Source of the DNA: Methylobacterium cerastii
GTDB taxonomy: Bacteria > Pseudomonadota > Alphaproteobacteria > Rhizobiales > Beijerinckiaceae
Assembly (NCBI RefSeq): GCF_022179125.1
Contig: NZ_BPQG01000029.1
Location: 1-64,000 of the forward strand
Length of the DNA stretch: 64,000 nucleotides
Reading direction: 5' to 3'
Shown here piece after piece: positions 8,720 to 17,694 of the stretch; position 1 is the stretch's first letter; each line of letters begins with the position of its first letter. The notes below the pieces were generated by a model, which was given only the letters and a program-made list of their open reading frames with translations, was not told the DNA's origin and did no database searches. Position numbers and translations under genes: made by a program.

Positions 8720-10882
8720 ATGCGAAGCGGGCAAGGGATACTCCAAGGGACGCTTCAAGAGACGGTCCAAGCGACACTGTGGGCGGCGCTTCTGGGCGTC
8801 GGCCTGCTGCCGGCGGCGGCGCGTGCGCAGGATGCGGTCGCCCTATCCGAGCTCAGCGTCACCACGGCGAGCCCGATCCAGCCCGGTCCGAAGGCGCCGC
8901 CGGATGCGAGCCTGCCGGCCGGCATCCTGCCGGTGGCCGTCGACACCTTCTCGCCGGTGACGGTGGTGACGCGCGACCAGATCGCCCGCGAGCAGCCGCG
9001 CACCCTCGGCGACGCGCTGATGGACCGGCCCGGCATCTCGGCCTCGACCTACGCCCCGGGCGCGGCCAGCCGCCCGATCATCCGCGGCCTCGACAACAGC
9101 CGGGTGCGAATCCAGGAGAACGGCGTCGGCATCCAGGACGTCTCGGAACTCGGCGAGGACCACGGCGTGCCGATCAACCCGCTGGTCTCCGACCGGATCG
9201 AGGTGATCCGCGGGCCGGCGACCCTGCGCTACGGCAGCCAGGCGATCGGCGGCGTGGTCTCCTCCGAGAACAACCGCGTGCCGACCTTCATCCCGCCGCG
9301 GGGCTATGCCGGCCAGGTCACCACCGGGTATTCCAGCGTCGACAACGGCCGGCTCGTGGCCGGCACGGTCGACGCGGGCTCGGAGAACGTCGCGGTCCAC
9401 GCCGACGGCTTCAGGACCGGGGCCGACAGCTACGACACGCCCGCCGGCCTCCAGGCGAACTCCGCCAACCGCTCGCAGGGCGGCGCGGTCGGCATCTCGG
9501 CGATCGGCGACCGCGGCTTCGTCGGGATCTCGTTCAGCCACTACGACGCGCTCTATCAGATCCCAGGCGGCGAGGCGGCCGACAGCCGCACGCGCCTGAA
9601 CCCGAACCAGGACCGGGTGCTGGCCCGCGGCGAGTATCGGCCGCTCGAAGGACCGTTCGAGGTGATCCGGTTCTGGGCCGGCGGCTCGGTCTACAAGCAC
9701 CAGGAGATCGGCCTCGGCGAGGACGGGATCGACGGGGTGCAGGCGACCTTCAAGAACCGCGAGGCCGAGGGCCGCGTCGAGCTGCAGCACGTGCCGGTCT
9801 TCACCGCCCTCGGCACGCTGACCGGCGCGCTCGGCCTCCAGGCCGGGCGGCGCGAGATCGGGACCTCGGGCGAGGCGGGCACCCTGCTGGCGCCGACCGA
9901 TTCCCGGTCGAACGCCGCCTACCTGTTCGAGCAGCTCGACATCGGCCACGGCCTGCGCTTCCAGGCAGCCGGGCGGATCGAGGGCGACCGCTCCACCGGC
10001 ACGGCGACGCGGTTTCCGGGAGACTACCTGCCGGTGGCGGGCGAGGACCCGCTGGCCTTCGGCCGCCGCCGCCGGTTCGCGCCCAAGAGCCTCAGCTTCG
10101 GCGCCCTGCAGGACCTGCCCTACGGCTTCGTCGCGAGCCTGAACGGGTCCTACGTCGAGCGCGCGCCCACCGCCTTCGAGCTGTACTCGCGGGGGGCGCA
10201 CGACGCGACCGCGACCTTCGAGATCGGCGATCCCGACCTCAGGAAGGAGCGGGCGCGCACCGTCGAGGCCAGCATCCGCCGGGCGGAAGGGCCGCTGCGC
10301 CTCGACGCGACGGGCTACGTCACCCGCTACACCGGCTTCATCTACAAGCGCGAGACCGGCACGCGCTGCGGCGACGCCTTCGCCTCCTGCGGCTCGGACG
10401 ACGACCTGCAGCAGATCGTCTATTCGCAGCGCAACGCCACCTTCTCCGGCGCCGAAATCGGCGCGCAGCTCGACCTGATCCCGGTGGGCGACGGCTGGGC
10501 CGGCCTCGACGCGCAGTACGACTTCGTCCGCGCCCAGTTCGACGACGGCACCTACGTGCCGCGGATCCCGCCCCACCGGGTCGGCGGAGGCGCGTTCGTG
10601 CGGGCGGACGGGTGGTACGCCCGCGTGTTCCTGCTGCACGCCTTCGCCCACACCGAGGTCGCGCCGCTGGAGACGACGACGCCGGGCTTCGACGACCTGC
10701 GCGCCGAGGTGAGCTACACCCGGCCCCTCGACCCGGCCGTCTACGGCGCCAGCGCGGTGACGCTGGGCGTCGCCGGCCGCAACCTCCTCGACGACCGCAT
10801 CCGCAACTCCGCGTCGTTCAAGAAGGACGAGATCCTGCTCGCGGGCCGCAACGTCCGGGTGTTCCTGACCGCACGGTTCTGA
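8720..10882 (+). CDS. znuD: TonB-dependent receptor, ZnuD-like (zinc uptake)
   Basis: An outer-membrane receptor of 720 residues with a signal peptide ending near AAARAQ. The TonB-box/plug entry is VALSELSVTTASP. The plug domain carries VTVVTRDQIAREQPRTLGDAL and the motif RPIIRGLDNSRVRIQENG, followed by EDHGVPINPL. This set is characteristic of the ZnuD branch of zinc receptors. A long beta-barrel follows and ends with the aromatic NVRVFLTARF. The ATG at 8720 is preferred; a GTG lies one codon earlier. The large palindrome just upstream suggests repression by zinc-loaded Zur. Zinc as substrate is an inference from family resemblance and the operator. Confidence 0.85.
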   Translation: MRSGQGILQGTLQETVQATLWAALLGVGLLPAAARAQDAVALSELSVTTASPIQPGPKAPPDASLPAGILPVAVDTFSPVTVVTRDQIAREQPRTLGDALMDRPGISASTYAPGAASRPIIRGLDNSRVRIQENGVGIQDVSELGEDHGVPINPLVSDRIEVIRGPATLRYGSQAIGGVVSSENNRVPTFIPPRGYAGQVTTGYSSVDNGRLVAGTVDAGSENVAVHADGFRTGADSYDTPAGLQANSANRSQGGAVGISAIGDRGFVGISFSHYDALYQIPGGEAADSRTRLNPNQDRVLARGEYRPLEGPFEVIRFWAGGSVYKHQEIGLGEDGIDGVQATFKNREAEGRVELQHVPVFTALGTLTGALGLQAGRREIGTSGEAGTLLAPTDSRSNAAYLFEQLDIGHGLRFQAAGRIEGDRSTGTATRFPGDYLPVAGEDPLAFGRRRRFAPKSLSFGALQDLPYGFVASLNGSYVERAPTAFELYSRGAHDATATFEIGDPDLRKERARTVEASIRRAEGPLRLDATGYVTRYTGFIYKRETGTRCGDAFASCGSDDDLQQIVYSQRNATFSGAEIGAQLDLIPVGDGWAGLDAQYDFVRAQFDDGTYVPRIPPHRVGGGAFVRADGWYARVFLLHAFAHTEVAPLETTTPGFDDLRAEVSYTRPLDPAVYGASAVTLGVAGRNLLDDRIRNSASFKKDEILLAGRNVRVFLTARF

Positions 10883-10918
10883 TCTTGGGGACGCAAGCGA
10901 TCCCCGCCCGGCGACGCC

Positions 10919-11332
10919 TCAGCGCCGGGGCCTGTCGGGGGAGGCCGGCTTCGGCTTGGGCGCCGGCAGGTCCACGGCGCCGGCCGTCGTCCACTGGCAC
11001 ACCGCGGTGCCCTGCAGGGCGAGGCAATCGTACTGCGCGCCGCCGAGCGCGACGTGGTCGGCCAACGCCGCGACCCGGTCTCGCGGGTACGCCGTGCAGC
11101 CGAGGTGCTCGGCCTTGGCGTCGGCCAGGCGCGCGAGGGCGGCGGCCTCGTCGGGCGCCTCCCGCCGCAGGAGGCGGTAGTTCGCCAGGGACGGGCAGGC
11201 GATCACCGGCGCGGCGACCGGCCCTTGCACCGGGGCCGTGGCCTTGGCCGGCCTGGCCGGCGCCTGGGCTCGGGCAGGCCCGTACACGGCGAGCCAGGAC
11301 AGGGACGTGGCGAGCAGGATCGCGAGACGCAT
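10919..11332 (-). CDS. Small secreted four-cysteine protein (paralogue of the one at 21210)
   Basis: A 137-residue protein of unknown function with a signal peptide (MRLAILLATSLSWLAVYG) and a probable cleavage near ARAQ. The mature part has an Ala/Pro-rich linker, then a domain with four cysteines arranged C-PSL..YRLL, GC-TAYPRD, YDC-LALQG and C-QW, and a Pro/Lys-rich tail. The same four-cysteine framework is found in the protein at 21210-21521, so the two form a family. The start at 11332 has AGGA six bases upstream; the frame is open further upstream without a better site. It is convergent with the ZnuD-like gene. Confidence 0.75.
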   Translation of the reverse strand: MRLAILLATSLSWLAVYGPARAQAPARPAKATAPVQGPVAAPVIACPSLANYRLLRREAPDEAAALARLADAKAEHLGCTAYPRDRVAALADHVALGGAQYDCLALQGTAVCQWTTAGAVDLPAPKPKPASPDRPRR

Positions 11333-11418
11333 CCCTCTTCCTAAGCGCAGCCCGGCAGCGCGCCAAGGCCGCGAGCGCCGCACGGCTCGGGGCCCGGGGC
11401 GTCGCGACGGGGGCGGAT

Positions 11419-11919
11419 TCAGGCCTGCGCCCGCAGCTTGGCGAAGCGCTTCACCGCCCGTTCCCGGCGCACGCGCGAGAGCCGCGCGATCCAGAACACG
11501 CCGTCGAGCTGGTCGATCTCGTGCTGGAGGCAGGCGGCCCGGAACCCGTCCGCCGCCTCCTCACGCTCGATCCCGTCGAGGTCGTGGAACCGCACCCGGA
11601 TCGTGGCCGCCCGCTCGACCGGCTCGGACACGCCGGGCATCGAGACGCTGCCCTCCCGGGCGGTGGCGCGCTCGGGCGAGCGCTCGACGATCTCCGGGTT
11701 GACGTAGACCGTGGCCGCGCCACCGGGCTCCGGGCGCAGCACGACGAGGCGCCGCCGCACCCCGAGATGGGCGGCGGTCAACCCGGCCGCCGCGGCCGCA
11801 TCGAGGGCCTCCGTCACGTCGCGGGCGAGGTCGCGCAGGTCGGCGTCGAAGGCCCCGACCGGCTCCGACGGCAGGTCGAGGCGCGGGTCGGGATAGAGGA
11901 TCAGCGGACGGGCGGCCAT
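11419..11919 (-). CDS. Peptide deformylase-like protein lacking metal ligands
   Basis: A 166-residue member of the polypeptide deformylase family. All three family motifs are recognisable but altered. Motif 1 is GLTAAHLG (46-53), with His51 where active enzymes have Gln. Motif 2 is EGSVS (89-93), with Ser91 (codon AGC) in place of the metal-binding Cys. Motif 3 is HEIDQ (133-137), with Gln137 (codon CAG) in place of the second metal-binding His. With two of the three metal ligands gone, ordinary deformylase activity is unlikely. The ATG at 11919 begins the conserved fold (RPLILYPDPRL). A housekeeping def gene would be expected elsewhere in the genome. Confidence 0.85.
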   Translation of the reverse strand: MAARPLILYPDPRLDLPSEPVGAFDADLRDLARDVTEALDAAAAAGLTAAHLGVRRRLVVLRPEPGGAATVYVNPEIVERSPERATAREGSVSMPGVSEPVERAATIRVRFHDLDGIEREEAADGFRAACLQHEIDQLDGVFWIARLSRVRRERAVKRFAKLRAQA

Positions 11920-12125
11920 CGGGTCGGGATCTCGCGGCTCGGGGGGACGGGCAATTCGGAGGGGATACCGCAACGCCGCGGGGAATGCCGCGTTGGGCTC
12001 CCGTCCGCACCGCCGTCCCCGCAGGCGCGCGGGGGCAACCTCAGCGATGAGATCGAAAAAGCGCTTGTGCGGTGCAAGAGGCACGCGTAGGGATTTCGCG
12101 CAACACGTTTCGGGAGAATTCGGCA

Positions 12126-12539
12126 ATGACCCTTCGTCTTTCCAACAGCTTCGCCGCCCTCGTCCTGGCTACCGCCACCCTGGCCGCCCCGGTCGCGTTC
12201 GCCAAGCCGATGAGCGGCGCGCAGGCCGTCAAGATGATCGACACCGACAACGACGGCACCGTCGACATGAAGGAGATCGAGGCCACCGCCTCGGCGACCT
12301 TCGACCGCCTCGAGAAGGATTCCGACGGCACCCTCGACAAGAAGGAGCTGAAGGGGCGCCTGAGCGTCGCCGGCCTGAAGCAGGCCGACCCGGACATGGA
12401 CGGCACGGTCGACAAGAAGGAATACCTCGCCGCCGTCGCCGACCGCTTCAAGGCCGCCGACCCGGACGGCGACGGCACCCTCGACGCCAAGGAGCTGAAG
12501 TCCCCCGCCGGCAAGGCCCTGCTGACGCTGATCAAGTAA
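12126..12539 (+). CDS. Secreted EF-hand calcium-binding protein
   Basis: A 137-residue protein with a signal peptide (about 1-26, ending PVAFAK) followed by four EF-hand-like loops: DTDNDGTVDMKE, EKDSDGTLDKKE, DPDMDGTVDKKE and DPDGDGTLDAKE. Three begin with Asp and end with Glu and should bind calcium well; the second begins with Glu and may be weaker. It is probably a periplasmic calcium sensor or buffer. I chose the ATG at 12126 rather than an upstream in-frame start because it opens directly into the signal peptide. A strong hairpin terminator follows. Confidence 0.88.
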   Translation: MTLRLSNSFAALVLATATLAAPVAFAKPMSGAQAVKMIDTDNDGTVDMKEIEATASATFDRLEKDSDGTLDKKELKGRLSVAGLKQADPDMDGTVDKKEYLAAVADRFKAADPDGDGTLDAKELKSPAGKALLTLIK

Positions 12540-12584
12540 GTCTCCCGGCGCGACCCTGCGGGGTCGCGAAGCTGACGGCCCCGA

Positions 12585-12613
12585 CGAGCCGCCCCGGAAA
12601 CGGGTGCGGCTCG
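12585..12613 (+). terminator. Hairpin terminator after the EF-hand gene
   Basis: Arms CGAGCCGC and GCGGCTCG, extended by CCCG/CGGG, close on a GAAA tetraloop with one unpaired T. The stem of about 12 bp is followed by TTCGCG, so the U-tract is poor. Confidence 0.6.
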
Positions 12614-12734
12614 TTCGCGTTCGGACGGCGCTCACGCCGCGCGATGGGCCGTGCGAGTCGCGCGGCATGCGAATTCTGTTGACGAATATCAACCACAGGA
12701 TGCAATCTGCCGTCGTCGTGGGGGCAGGTACAGC

Positions 12735-13076
12735 ATGAGCATCGATCACCCGAAGGTCGCGGTCCAGCCTTCGCTCGTCGCCGAGATGCGCGAGATCATC
12801 GAGGAGACCCGCAAGACGGTCGAGGCCTCGCAGGCGGTCCTCGATCGCTGCGCGACGCCGGTCGCGGAGGCGCCGGCGCCCGAGGCGATCGACCCGGCGG
12901 CCGAACGGGTCGGCCTGCTCGAAGGCATCGCCGACGGCCTGATCGTCGCCCACGAATATGCCAAGCTCGACGACGACGCGGCGACGCTCGCCCTGGTCGA
13001 GAAGGCGATGCTGCATGTCGGCCGCCGCCTCGCCCAGGCGATCGGCCCGAAGAAGGCCGGCATCGCCTGCCACTAG
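12735..13076 (+). CDS. Hypothetical protein, helical, 113 aa
   Basis: I do not recognise a family. The protein is soluble and probably largely alpha-helical. Residues 13-38 (VAEMREIIEETRKTVEASQAV) look amphipathic, followed by a Pro/Ala-rich linker and a second helical half (LLEGIADGLIVAHEYAKL through MLHVGRRLAQAIG). There is no signal peptide or membrane segment. The ATG at 12735 is preceded by GGGGCAGG about eight bases upstream, a weak ribosome-binding site. It is convergent with tamB, 98 nt away. Confidence 0.65.
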   Translation: MSIDHPKVAVQPSLVAEMREIIEETRKTVEASQAVLDRCATPVAEAPAPEAIDPAAERVGLLEGIADGLIVAHEYAKLDDDAATLALVEKAMLHVGRRLAQAIGPKKAGIACH

Positions 13077-13174
13077 GGCATCTTCAAGCGAGGCGAATGC
13101 CGGCTCGCGTGAGGACGATGCGACCTCGCAGCCGTTGAGAGCATCGTCCGGCGAGGCGCCAGCGTGGCCCGGCG

Positions 13175-16100
13175 TCAGTACTCCCATTCCGCGCCGACGC
13201 CGACGCTGGTGCGGCCGTCGCTGCCGGCCTCGCCCTGGATCTTCACCCGGCGCGTCACGTCGTAGTCGATGGTGGCGCCGGTGTCGGCGGGCTTCGCGCC
13301 GGCCTTGATGCCGACGCTGAGGCGGTCGCTGAGGTAGCGCGAGGCGCCGAGGGCCGGGCCCCCGCTGGTCCCGGTCGAGACGTCGAGGCTGTCGAGGCCG
13401 AGGCCCTTGCGCGCCGCCTCGAACACGTCGACGCCCCCTGCCCCGCCGGAGAGCTGCGACACGGCCTGCGCCAGCTGCAGCGCCTGGAACGGCGACAGGC
13501 TGCCCGACGCCTTCTTGAACAGCAGCCGCGACAGCACCTCGTCCTGCGGCAGGCTCGGGTCCGAGGAGATCGCGAAGACCGGGCTGTCGGCCGGGCCCGA
13601 GACCGCGATGCGGGCGGTGATGTCGGTGGCCTTGGTCTCGGCGATGAAGTCGAGGTCGGGCGCCGCGATCGCGCCGCCGAAGGTCACGCGGCCGCGGGTG
13701 AAGTCGAGGCGCTGCCCGATCACCGCGAGGCGCCCGCGCCGAAGCTCGAACGCGCCGTTGGCGGTCGGGTCGCGCGAGGTGCCGGTCACGCGCAAGCTCC
13801 CGCCGAGTTCGGCGTCGATGCCGCGCCCGCGCACGAAGATGCGGTTCGGGGCCGACACCGCCACGTCGAGGGTGGCGTCGAACGGCACGGCGGGCTTGCC
13901 GCGGCGCGGGCCGCGCTTGCCGACGGCGGCCACCTGCGCGCCGCGCGCGGCCTTGGCGTCGAGCCGGGCGCGGATGTCCGGCGGGGTGTTGATCCGGCGG
14001 ATGCCCGGCAGCGGCTGCACCGTGGCGGGCAGCCGGTCGGGCACCGACACGTCGATCGAGACCACGTCGACGCGCCCGGCGATCCGCGGCGTGCGCGCCA
14101 GCGGGCCGGAAAGCGCGAGGTTCAGGCTCGCGACCGCCGTCATCAGCGGACTCGAGATCAGCTCGGCGCGTTCGCCCGCGATGCGGATCGTGCCGGGAAA
14201 GCCGGCCTGCGGCTCGAGCGCCACGCGACCGTCGGCCCGGAGCTGGCCGCCGTTGCGGGTCGCCAGGGTGAGGCGTTCGAGGACGATCGTGTCGCCGCGC
14301 CCCGTGGCGCGGCCCTCGATGTTGGTGAGCCGGATGCCGTTGAGCGGGTCGGCGAAGCTGCCGCCCACGAGCGTCGCGCTGCCCTCCGCCCGCGGCGCGG
14401 CCAGCGTCCCGGCCACGCCCGCGTCGATCGTCACGCGGCCTGCGACGCGCTGGCCGCCGACGCTGAGCAGGCTGTTGGCCAAGGCGGCGTCGAGCGTTCC
14501 ACGCGCCTTCACCGCGAGCTCGCCGCCGGCCCCCGCGGGCAGCGAGCCGGACAGGGTCATCGCGACGCCGGGGCCGGCGGTGATGCGCCCGTCGAGCCCG
14601 ATCCGGCCGTCGCCGAGGTCGCCCGAGGCCCGGGCCTCGATCGGTGGCAGGCCGGCCTTGCGGGTCTCCGGCGTGACGAGGCGGGCGACCGTCAGAGCGT
14701 AGTGCCCCTGTGGACGGTCGGCGGGCCCGCGGATCGCGGCCTCGCCGTCGAGGGTGCCGGCGAGCGTCAGGCCGGGCGAGGCGATGCGTGCGAGCGCCAG
14801 CGGCAGGGCGCGGATGCCGACCGTCAGGTCGTTGTCGCGCCCCGCCCGGCCTGCCACCGTGACCCGGCCCGTGCCGGCGGCGATGGTCAGGCCCTCGATC
14901 CGGGCGCCGTTCCCGTCGAGGGTAACGGTCGCGGGGCCGGCCAGCGCCAGCCGGTCGGCGCCGCGTGCGGCGGAGAAGCGGATCAGGTCGATGCGCGTCG
15001 CCTTGTCCGCGCCGTCGCCGGGGCCGACGCGGGCGGCACCGTCGAGGTCGAAGCCGCGGGCGCGCGCCTTGAGCGCGAGGTCGGTCGCAGCCGTGGAGCC
15101 CGTCGCAGTCAGGCGCACCGTGTCGAGGGTCTGGTCGGCGGCGACGAGCCGGTCGGCCTCGACGCGCCCATCGATCCGCGGAGCGCCGCGCAGCTCCGGT
15201 CCCAGCAGGTCCTGCCCCTTCAGGTCCGCGTCGAGCCGGGCGAGGCCGACCGCGCCGGCCTGCAGCCGTTCGCCGGTCGCGCGGATCGTCGCGTCCTGCC
15301 GCCCACCCGCGCGCGACAGGGCGATGTCGGCGTCGAGGCGGCCGGTGAGCCGGGTCAGCGCCAGCGGCGTGAGGTCGTCGAGGTCGCCGGCCTTGAGCTG
15401 GACCGCGCCCTCCGTCAGCCAGGTCGCGGCGTCGAGGGCGGCGTTCCCGGCGAGGCTCACCGAGCCGAGGCCCAGGCCGAGCCGGTCGAGGCGCCAGTCG
15501 GCCCCTGCGCGCGCGAGGTGCGCGCCGCCCTGGAGCGGCTTGCCGCCGACGGTGCCGCCGACGGCGACCGTGCCGTCGAGGGCGCCGGTCAGGTCCTTGA
15601 GGGTCGCCTCGATCCGCAGCGCCCGCACGGGGCGGCCCATGCCGCTGGCCTGGTCCGCGCTGATCAGGGCGAACAGGTCGGGCCGTTCGAGGCTGCCGGA
15701 GAGCGTGCCGGAGAGGCCCGCCCGGCCGGAAAGGTGCTCGTCGAGGGCGGACAGATCCTTCAGGTCGACGTCGAGCCGGGCGTCGGCGACCCGGGCGGTG
15801 GCGCGGCCGTCGAGGCGGCCGACGACGGCGGCGCCCTCGAGCTTGGCGGCGTCGAAGGCGTAGCCGTCGTAGACCTGCGACAGGCGCCCGGTGACGCGCG
15901 GCTCGGTTCCGAGCAGCCGGTCGAGCACGGGGCGGCCGAGCGACAGCGCCTCGGTGCGCAGGTCGAGGTCGGCGGTGACGGCCTTGCGCGCCGGATCGCC
16001 GTCGAGCTTGGCCGTGCCGGACATCCGCCCGGCGAGCGGCCGGCCGGCGAGGTCCGAGAAGGCGGTAAGGTCGGACAGGACGGCCTCGACCGTGCCGGTG

Positions 16101-17524
16101 AGGGTGTTGCGGCCGACGCGGCCGGCATAATCCGCCCGCATCGTCGGCGCCTCGACGTGCAGGCGCGAGACCGCGACCACGTTGTCGGGCTCCAGGGTGC
16201 CGCGGAAGTCGAAGGCGGCCTTGGTGCCGAGCGCCCGCCGCAGGGCGGGGTCGGGCAGCGTCAGCCCCTCGACCCGGGCGTCGGCGCTCAGGGCGAAGCG
16301 GTCGGCCGCTTCGGGCTCGGCCGAGAGCCGGGCCTCGACGAGGTCCAGGGCGCTGTCGCGGGTGCGCAGGCCGGCGGCCTTCAGGCTACCCGCCACGCGG
16401 GGCCGGGCGAGCGGCCCCTTTAGGCTTCCGTCGAAGACCAAGGTCTTGAGCTCGCTCTCGGCGGCCCGGGTCACCCCGCCCTCGGTCGGCACGGCGCGGG
16501 CCTGGAGGGTGAAGTCGGCGTTGCGCGCCGCGTCGAGGGTGCCGCGCGCGTCAAGGCGGGCAGTGCGGGACGCCAGTTCGAGCCGGTCGATCCGCAGGGC
16601 GCCGCCGTCGGAGAAGCCGAGCGCTCCGTCGAGCTTGGTCGTGCCCGAGAACACCGCGGCGGCGGGGCCGGGCAGCAGCCCCTCGATGCGCGCGGCGAGG
16701 TCGAGGGCGAGCCGCCGCTCGGACCCGACCCGCGTGATCCGGGCGCCGCCCTGCGCGCCGATGGTTTCGCCGGCGGAGAAATCGAGGCGGGCGTTCCACG
16801 CATCCAGCGTCCCGCGCCCGTCGAGGTCGAGGTCGACCGGCGGGGCGCCGGGCATGTTTAGGCCCTTGGAGAGCAGGCCGCCGGCCGGCTCGTTCAGGGC
16901 CGCCTTCACCTCCAGGCGCTCGCCCTGCGGCACGAACAGCAGCTTGAGGCCGAACCGGCCGCCGGCATCCTGGCGCTGCACCGCGGCGTCGAGGTCGAGC
17001 CCTTCGGACGGCGCGCCGAGTTTCGCCCGGCCCTTGGCCGAGAGCCGCGCCGGCTGGCCGGCGATGCCCTCGCCGAGCACGAGGTCGGCCAGGGAGAAGT
17101 TCTTGATCTCGACCTTGACCGGAAGGTCCGGCAGCAGGGTTCCGTCGGGCTCCGGCGTCGCGACGACGGCGGCGGGCACCGGGCGCCGCAGCACGTCGAG
17201 CCTGCCGACCTCGAGGGTGTCGACCTCGAGCCGGCCGGACAGGAGCGCGAGGCGCCGCCAGACGATGCGCGCCCGGTCGAGCTTGAGCCAGACTCCGTCG
17301 CGGTCGCTGATCGCCACGTCGCGGATGACGGCGTCGGACGACAGCGCGCCGTCGACCGCGCCGATGGCGACGCGCGACGACGGGGTCGAGAGCGCCCGCG
17401 AGAGCAGGCCGCCGAGCACGGTCTTCTCGGCCTCGTCCGCGGCGTGGGTGACGGCTGCGGGAGCGGAAAGCCCGACGACGAGGAGCGAGGCGGCGAGCGC
17501 GACGCGCGTTCCGCCCTGCCCCAC
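13175..17524 (-). CDS. tamB: Translocation and assembly module protein TamB
   Basis: A protein of about 1449 residues spanning the periplasm, the inner-membrane partner of TamA. TamB-type proteins form long beta-groove bridges for outer-membrane protein assembly or lipid transfer. A hydrophobic segment (VALAASLLVVGLSAPAAV) lies at the N-terminus. The middle is a long run of repetitive beta-strand sequence, and the C-terminal DUF490 domain ends DRLSVGIKAGAKP and VGVGAEWEY. I prefer the GTG at 17524. An ATG at 17695 overlaps the tamA stop (TGATG), but using it would translate a palindromic intergenic repeat into the N-terminus. Confidence 0.88.
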   Translation of the reverse strand: MGQGGTRVALAASLLVVGLSAPAAVTHAADEAEKTVLGGLLSRALSTPSSRVAIGAVDGALSSDAVIRDVAISDRDGVWLKLDRARIVWRRLALLSGRLEVDTLEVGRLDVLRRPVPAAVVATPEPDGTLLPDLPVKVEIKNFSLADLVLGEGIAGQPARLSAKGRAKLGAPSEGLDLDAAVQRQDAGGRFGLKLLFVPQGERLEVKAALNEPAGGLLSKGLNMPGAPPVDLDLDGRGTLDAWNARLDFSAGETIGAQGGARITRVGSERRLALDLAARIEGLLPGPAAAVFSGTTKLDGALGFSDGGALRIDRLELASRTARLDARGTLDAARNADFTLQARAVPTEGGVTRAAESELKTLVFDGSLKGPLARPRVAGSLKAAGLRTRDSALDLVEARLSAEPEAADRFALSADARVEGLTLPDPALRRALGTKAAFDFRGTLEPDNVVAVSRLHVEAPTMRADYAGRVGRNTLTGTVEAVLSDLTAFSDLAGRPLAGRMSGTAKLDGDPARKAVTADLDLRTEALSLGRPVLDRLLGTEPRVTGRLSQVYDGYAFDAAKLEGAAVVGRLDGRATARVADARLDVDLKDLSALDEHLSGRAGLSGTLSGSLERPDLFALISADQASGMGRPVRALRIEATLKDLTGALDGTVAVGGTVGGKPLQGGAHLARAGADWRLDRLGLGLGSVSLAGNAALDAATWLTEGAVQLKAGDLDDLTPLALTRLTGRLDADIALSRAGGRQDATIRATGERLQAGAVGLARLDADLKGQDLLGPELRGAPRIDGRVEADRLVAADQTLDTVRLTATGSTAATDLALKARARGFDLDGAARVGPGDGADKATRIDLIRFSAARGADRLALAGPATVTLDGNGARIEGLTIAAGTGRVTVAGRAGRDNDLTVGIRALPLALARIASPGLTLAGTLDGEAAIRGPADRPQGHYALTVARLVTPETRKAGLPPIEARASGDLGDGRIGLDGRITAGPGVAMTLSGSLPAGAGGELAVKARGTLDAALANSLLSVGGQRVAGRVTIDAGVAGTLAAPRAEGSATLVGGSFADPLNGIRLTNIEGRATGRGDTIVLERLTLATRNGGQLRADGRVALEPQAGFPGTIRIAGERAELISSPLMTAVASLNLALSGPLARTPRIAGRVDVVSIDVSVPDRLPATVQPLPGIRRINTPPDIRARLDAKAARGAQVAAVGKRGPRRGKPAVPFDATLDVAVSAPNRIFVRGRGIDAELGGSLRVTGTSRDPTANGAFELRRGRLAVIGQRLDFTRGRVTFGGAIAAPDLDFIAETKATDITARIAVSGPADSPVFAISSDPSLPQDEVLSRLLFKKASGSLSPFQALQLAQAVSQLSGGAGGVDVFEAARKGLGLDSLDVSTGTSGGPALGASRYLSDRLSVGIKAGAKPADTGATIDYDVTRRVKIQGEAGSDGRTSVGVGAEWEY

Positions 17525-17573
17525 GGGACGGCGGATCCCTGCACGGCGCAACGCCGCCGGACCGAGCGCGGGC

Positions 17574-17668
17574 CCCCTCTCCCGGCCGGGAGAGGGTCGG
17601 GGTGAGGGATGAGAAGTGTCCGGAGCGGTCACGCCCCTCGCCCCAGCCCCCTCCCCCTGGGAGAAGGC
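17574..17668. repeat. GC-rich palindromic repeat (copy B) at the tamA-tamB junction
   Basis: CCCCTCTCCCGGCCGGGAGAGGG, then TCGGGGTGAGGG, then a 25-nt centre and the complementary-type CCCCTCGCCCCAGCCCCCTCCCCCTGGGAG. It shares hairpin units with copies A and C. It lies exactly between the tamA stop and the preferred tamB start, so it is either an intergenic spacer or is translated in frame as the extreme N-terminus of TamB. Confidence 0.6.
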
Positions 17669-17694
17669 GCCGCGTCGCGTGTCCCAGATTCCCA

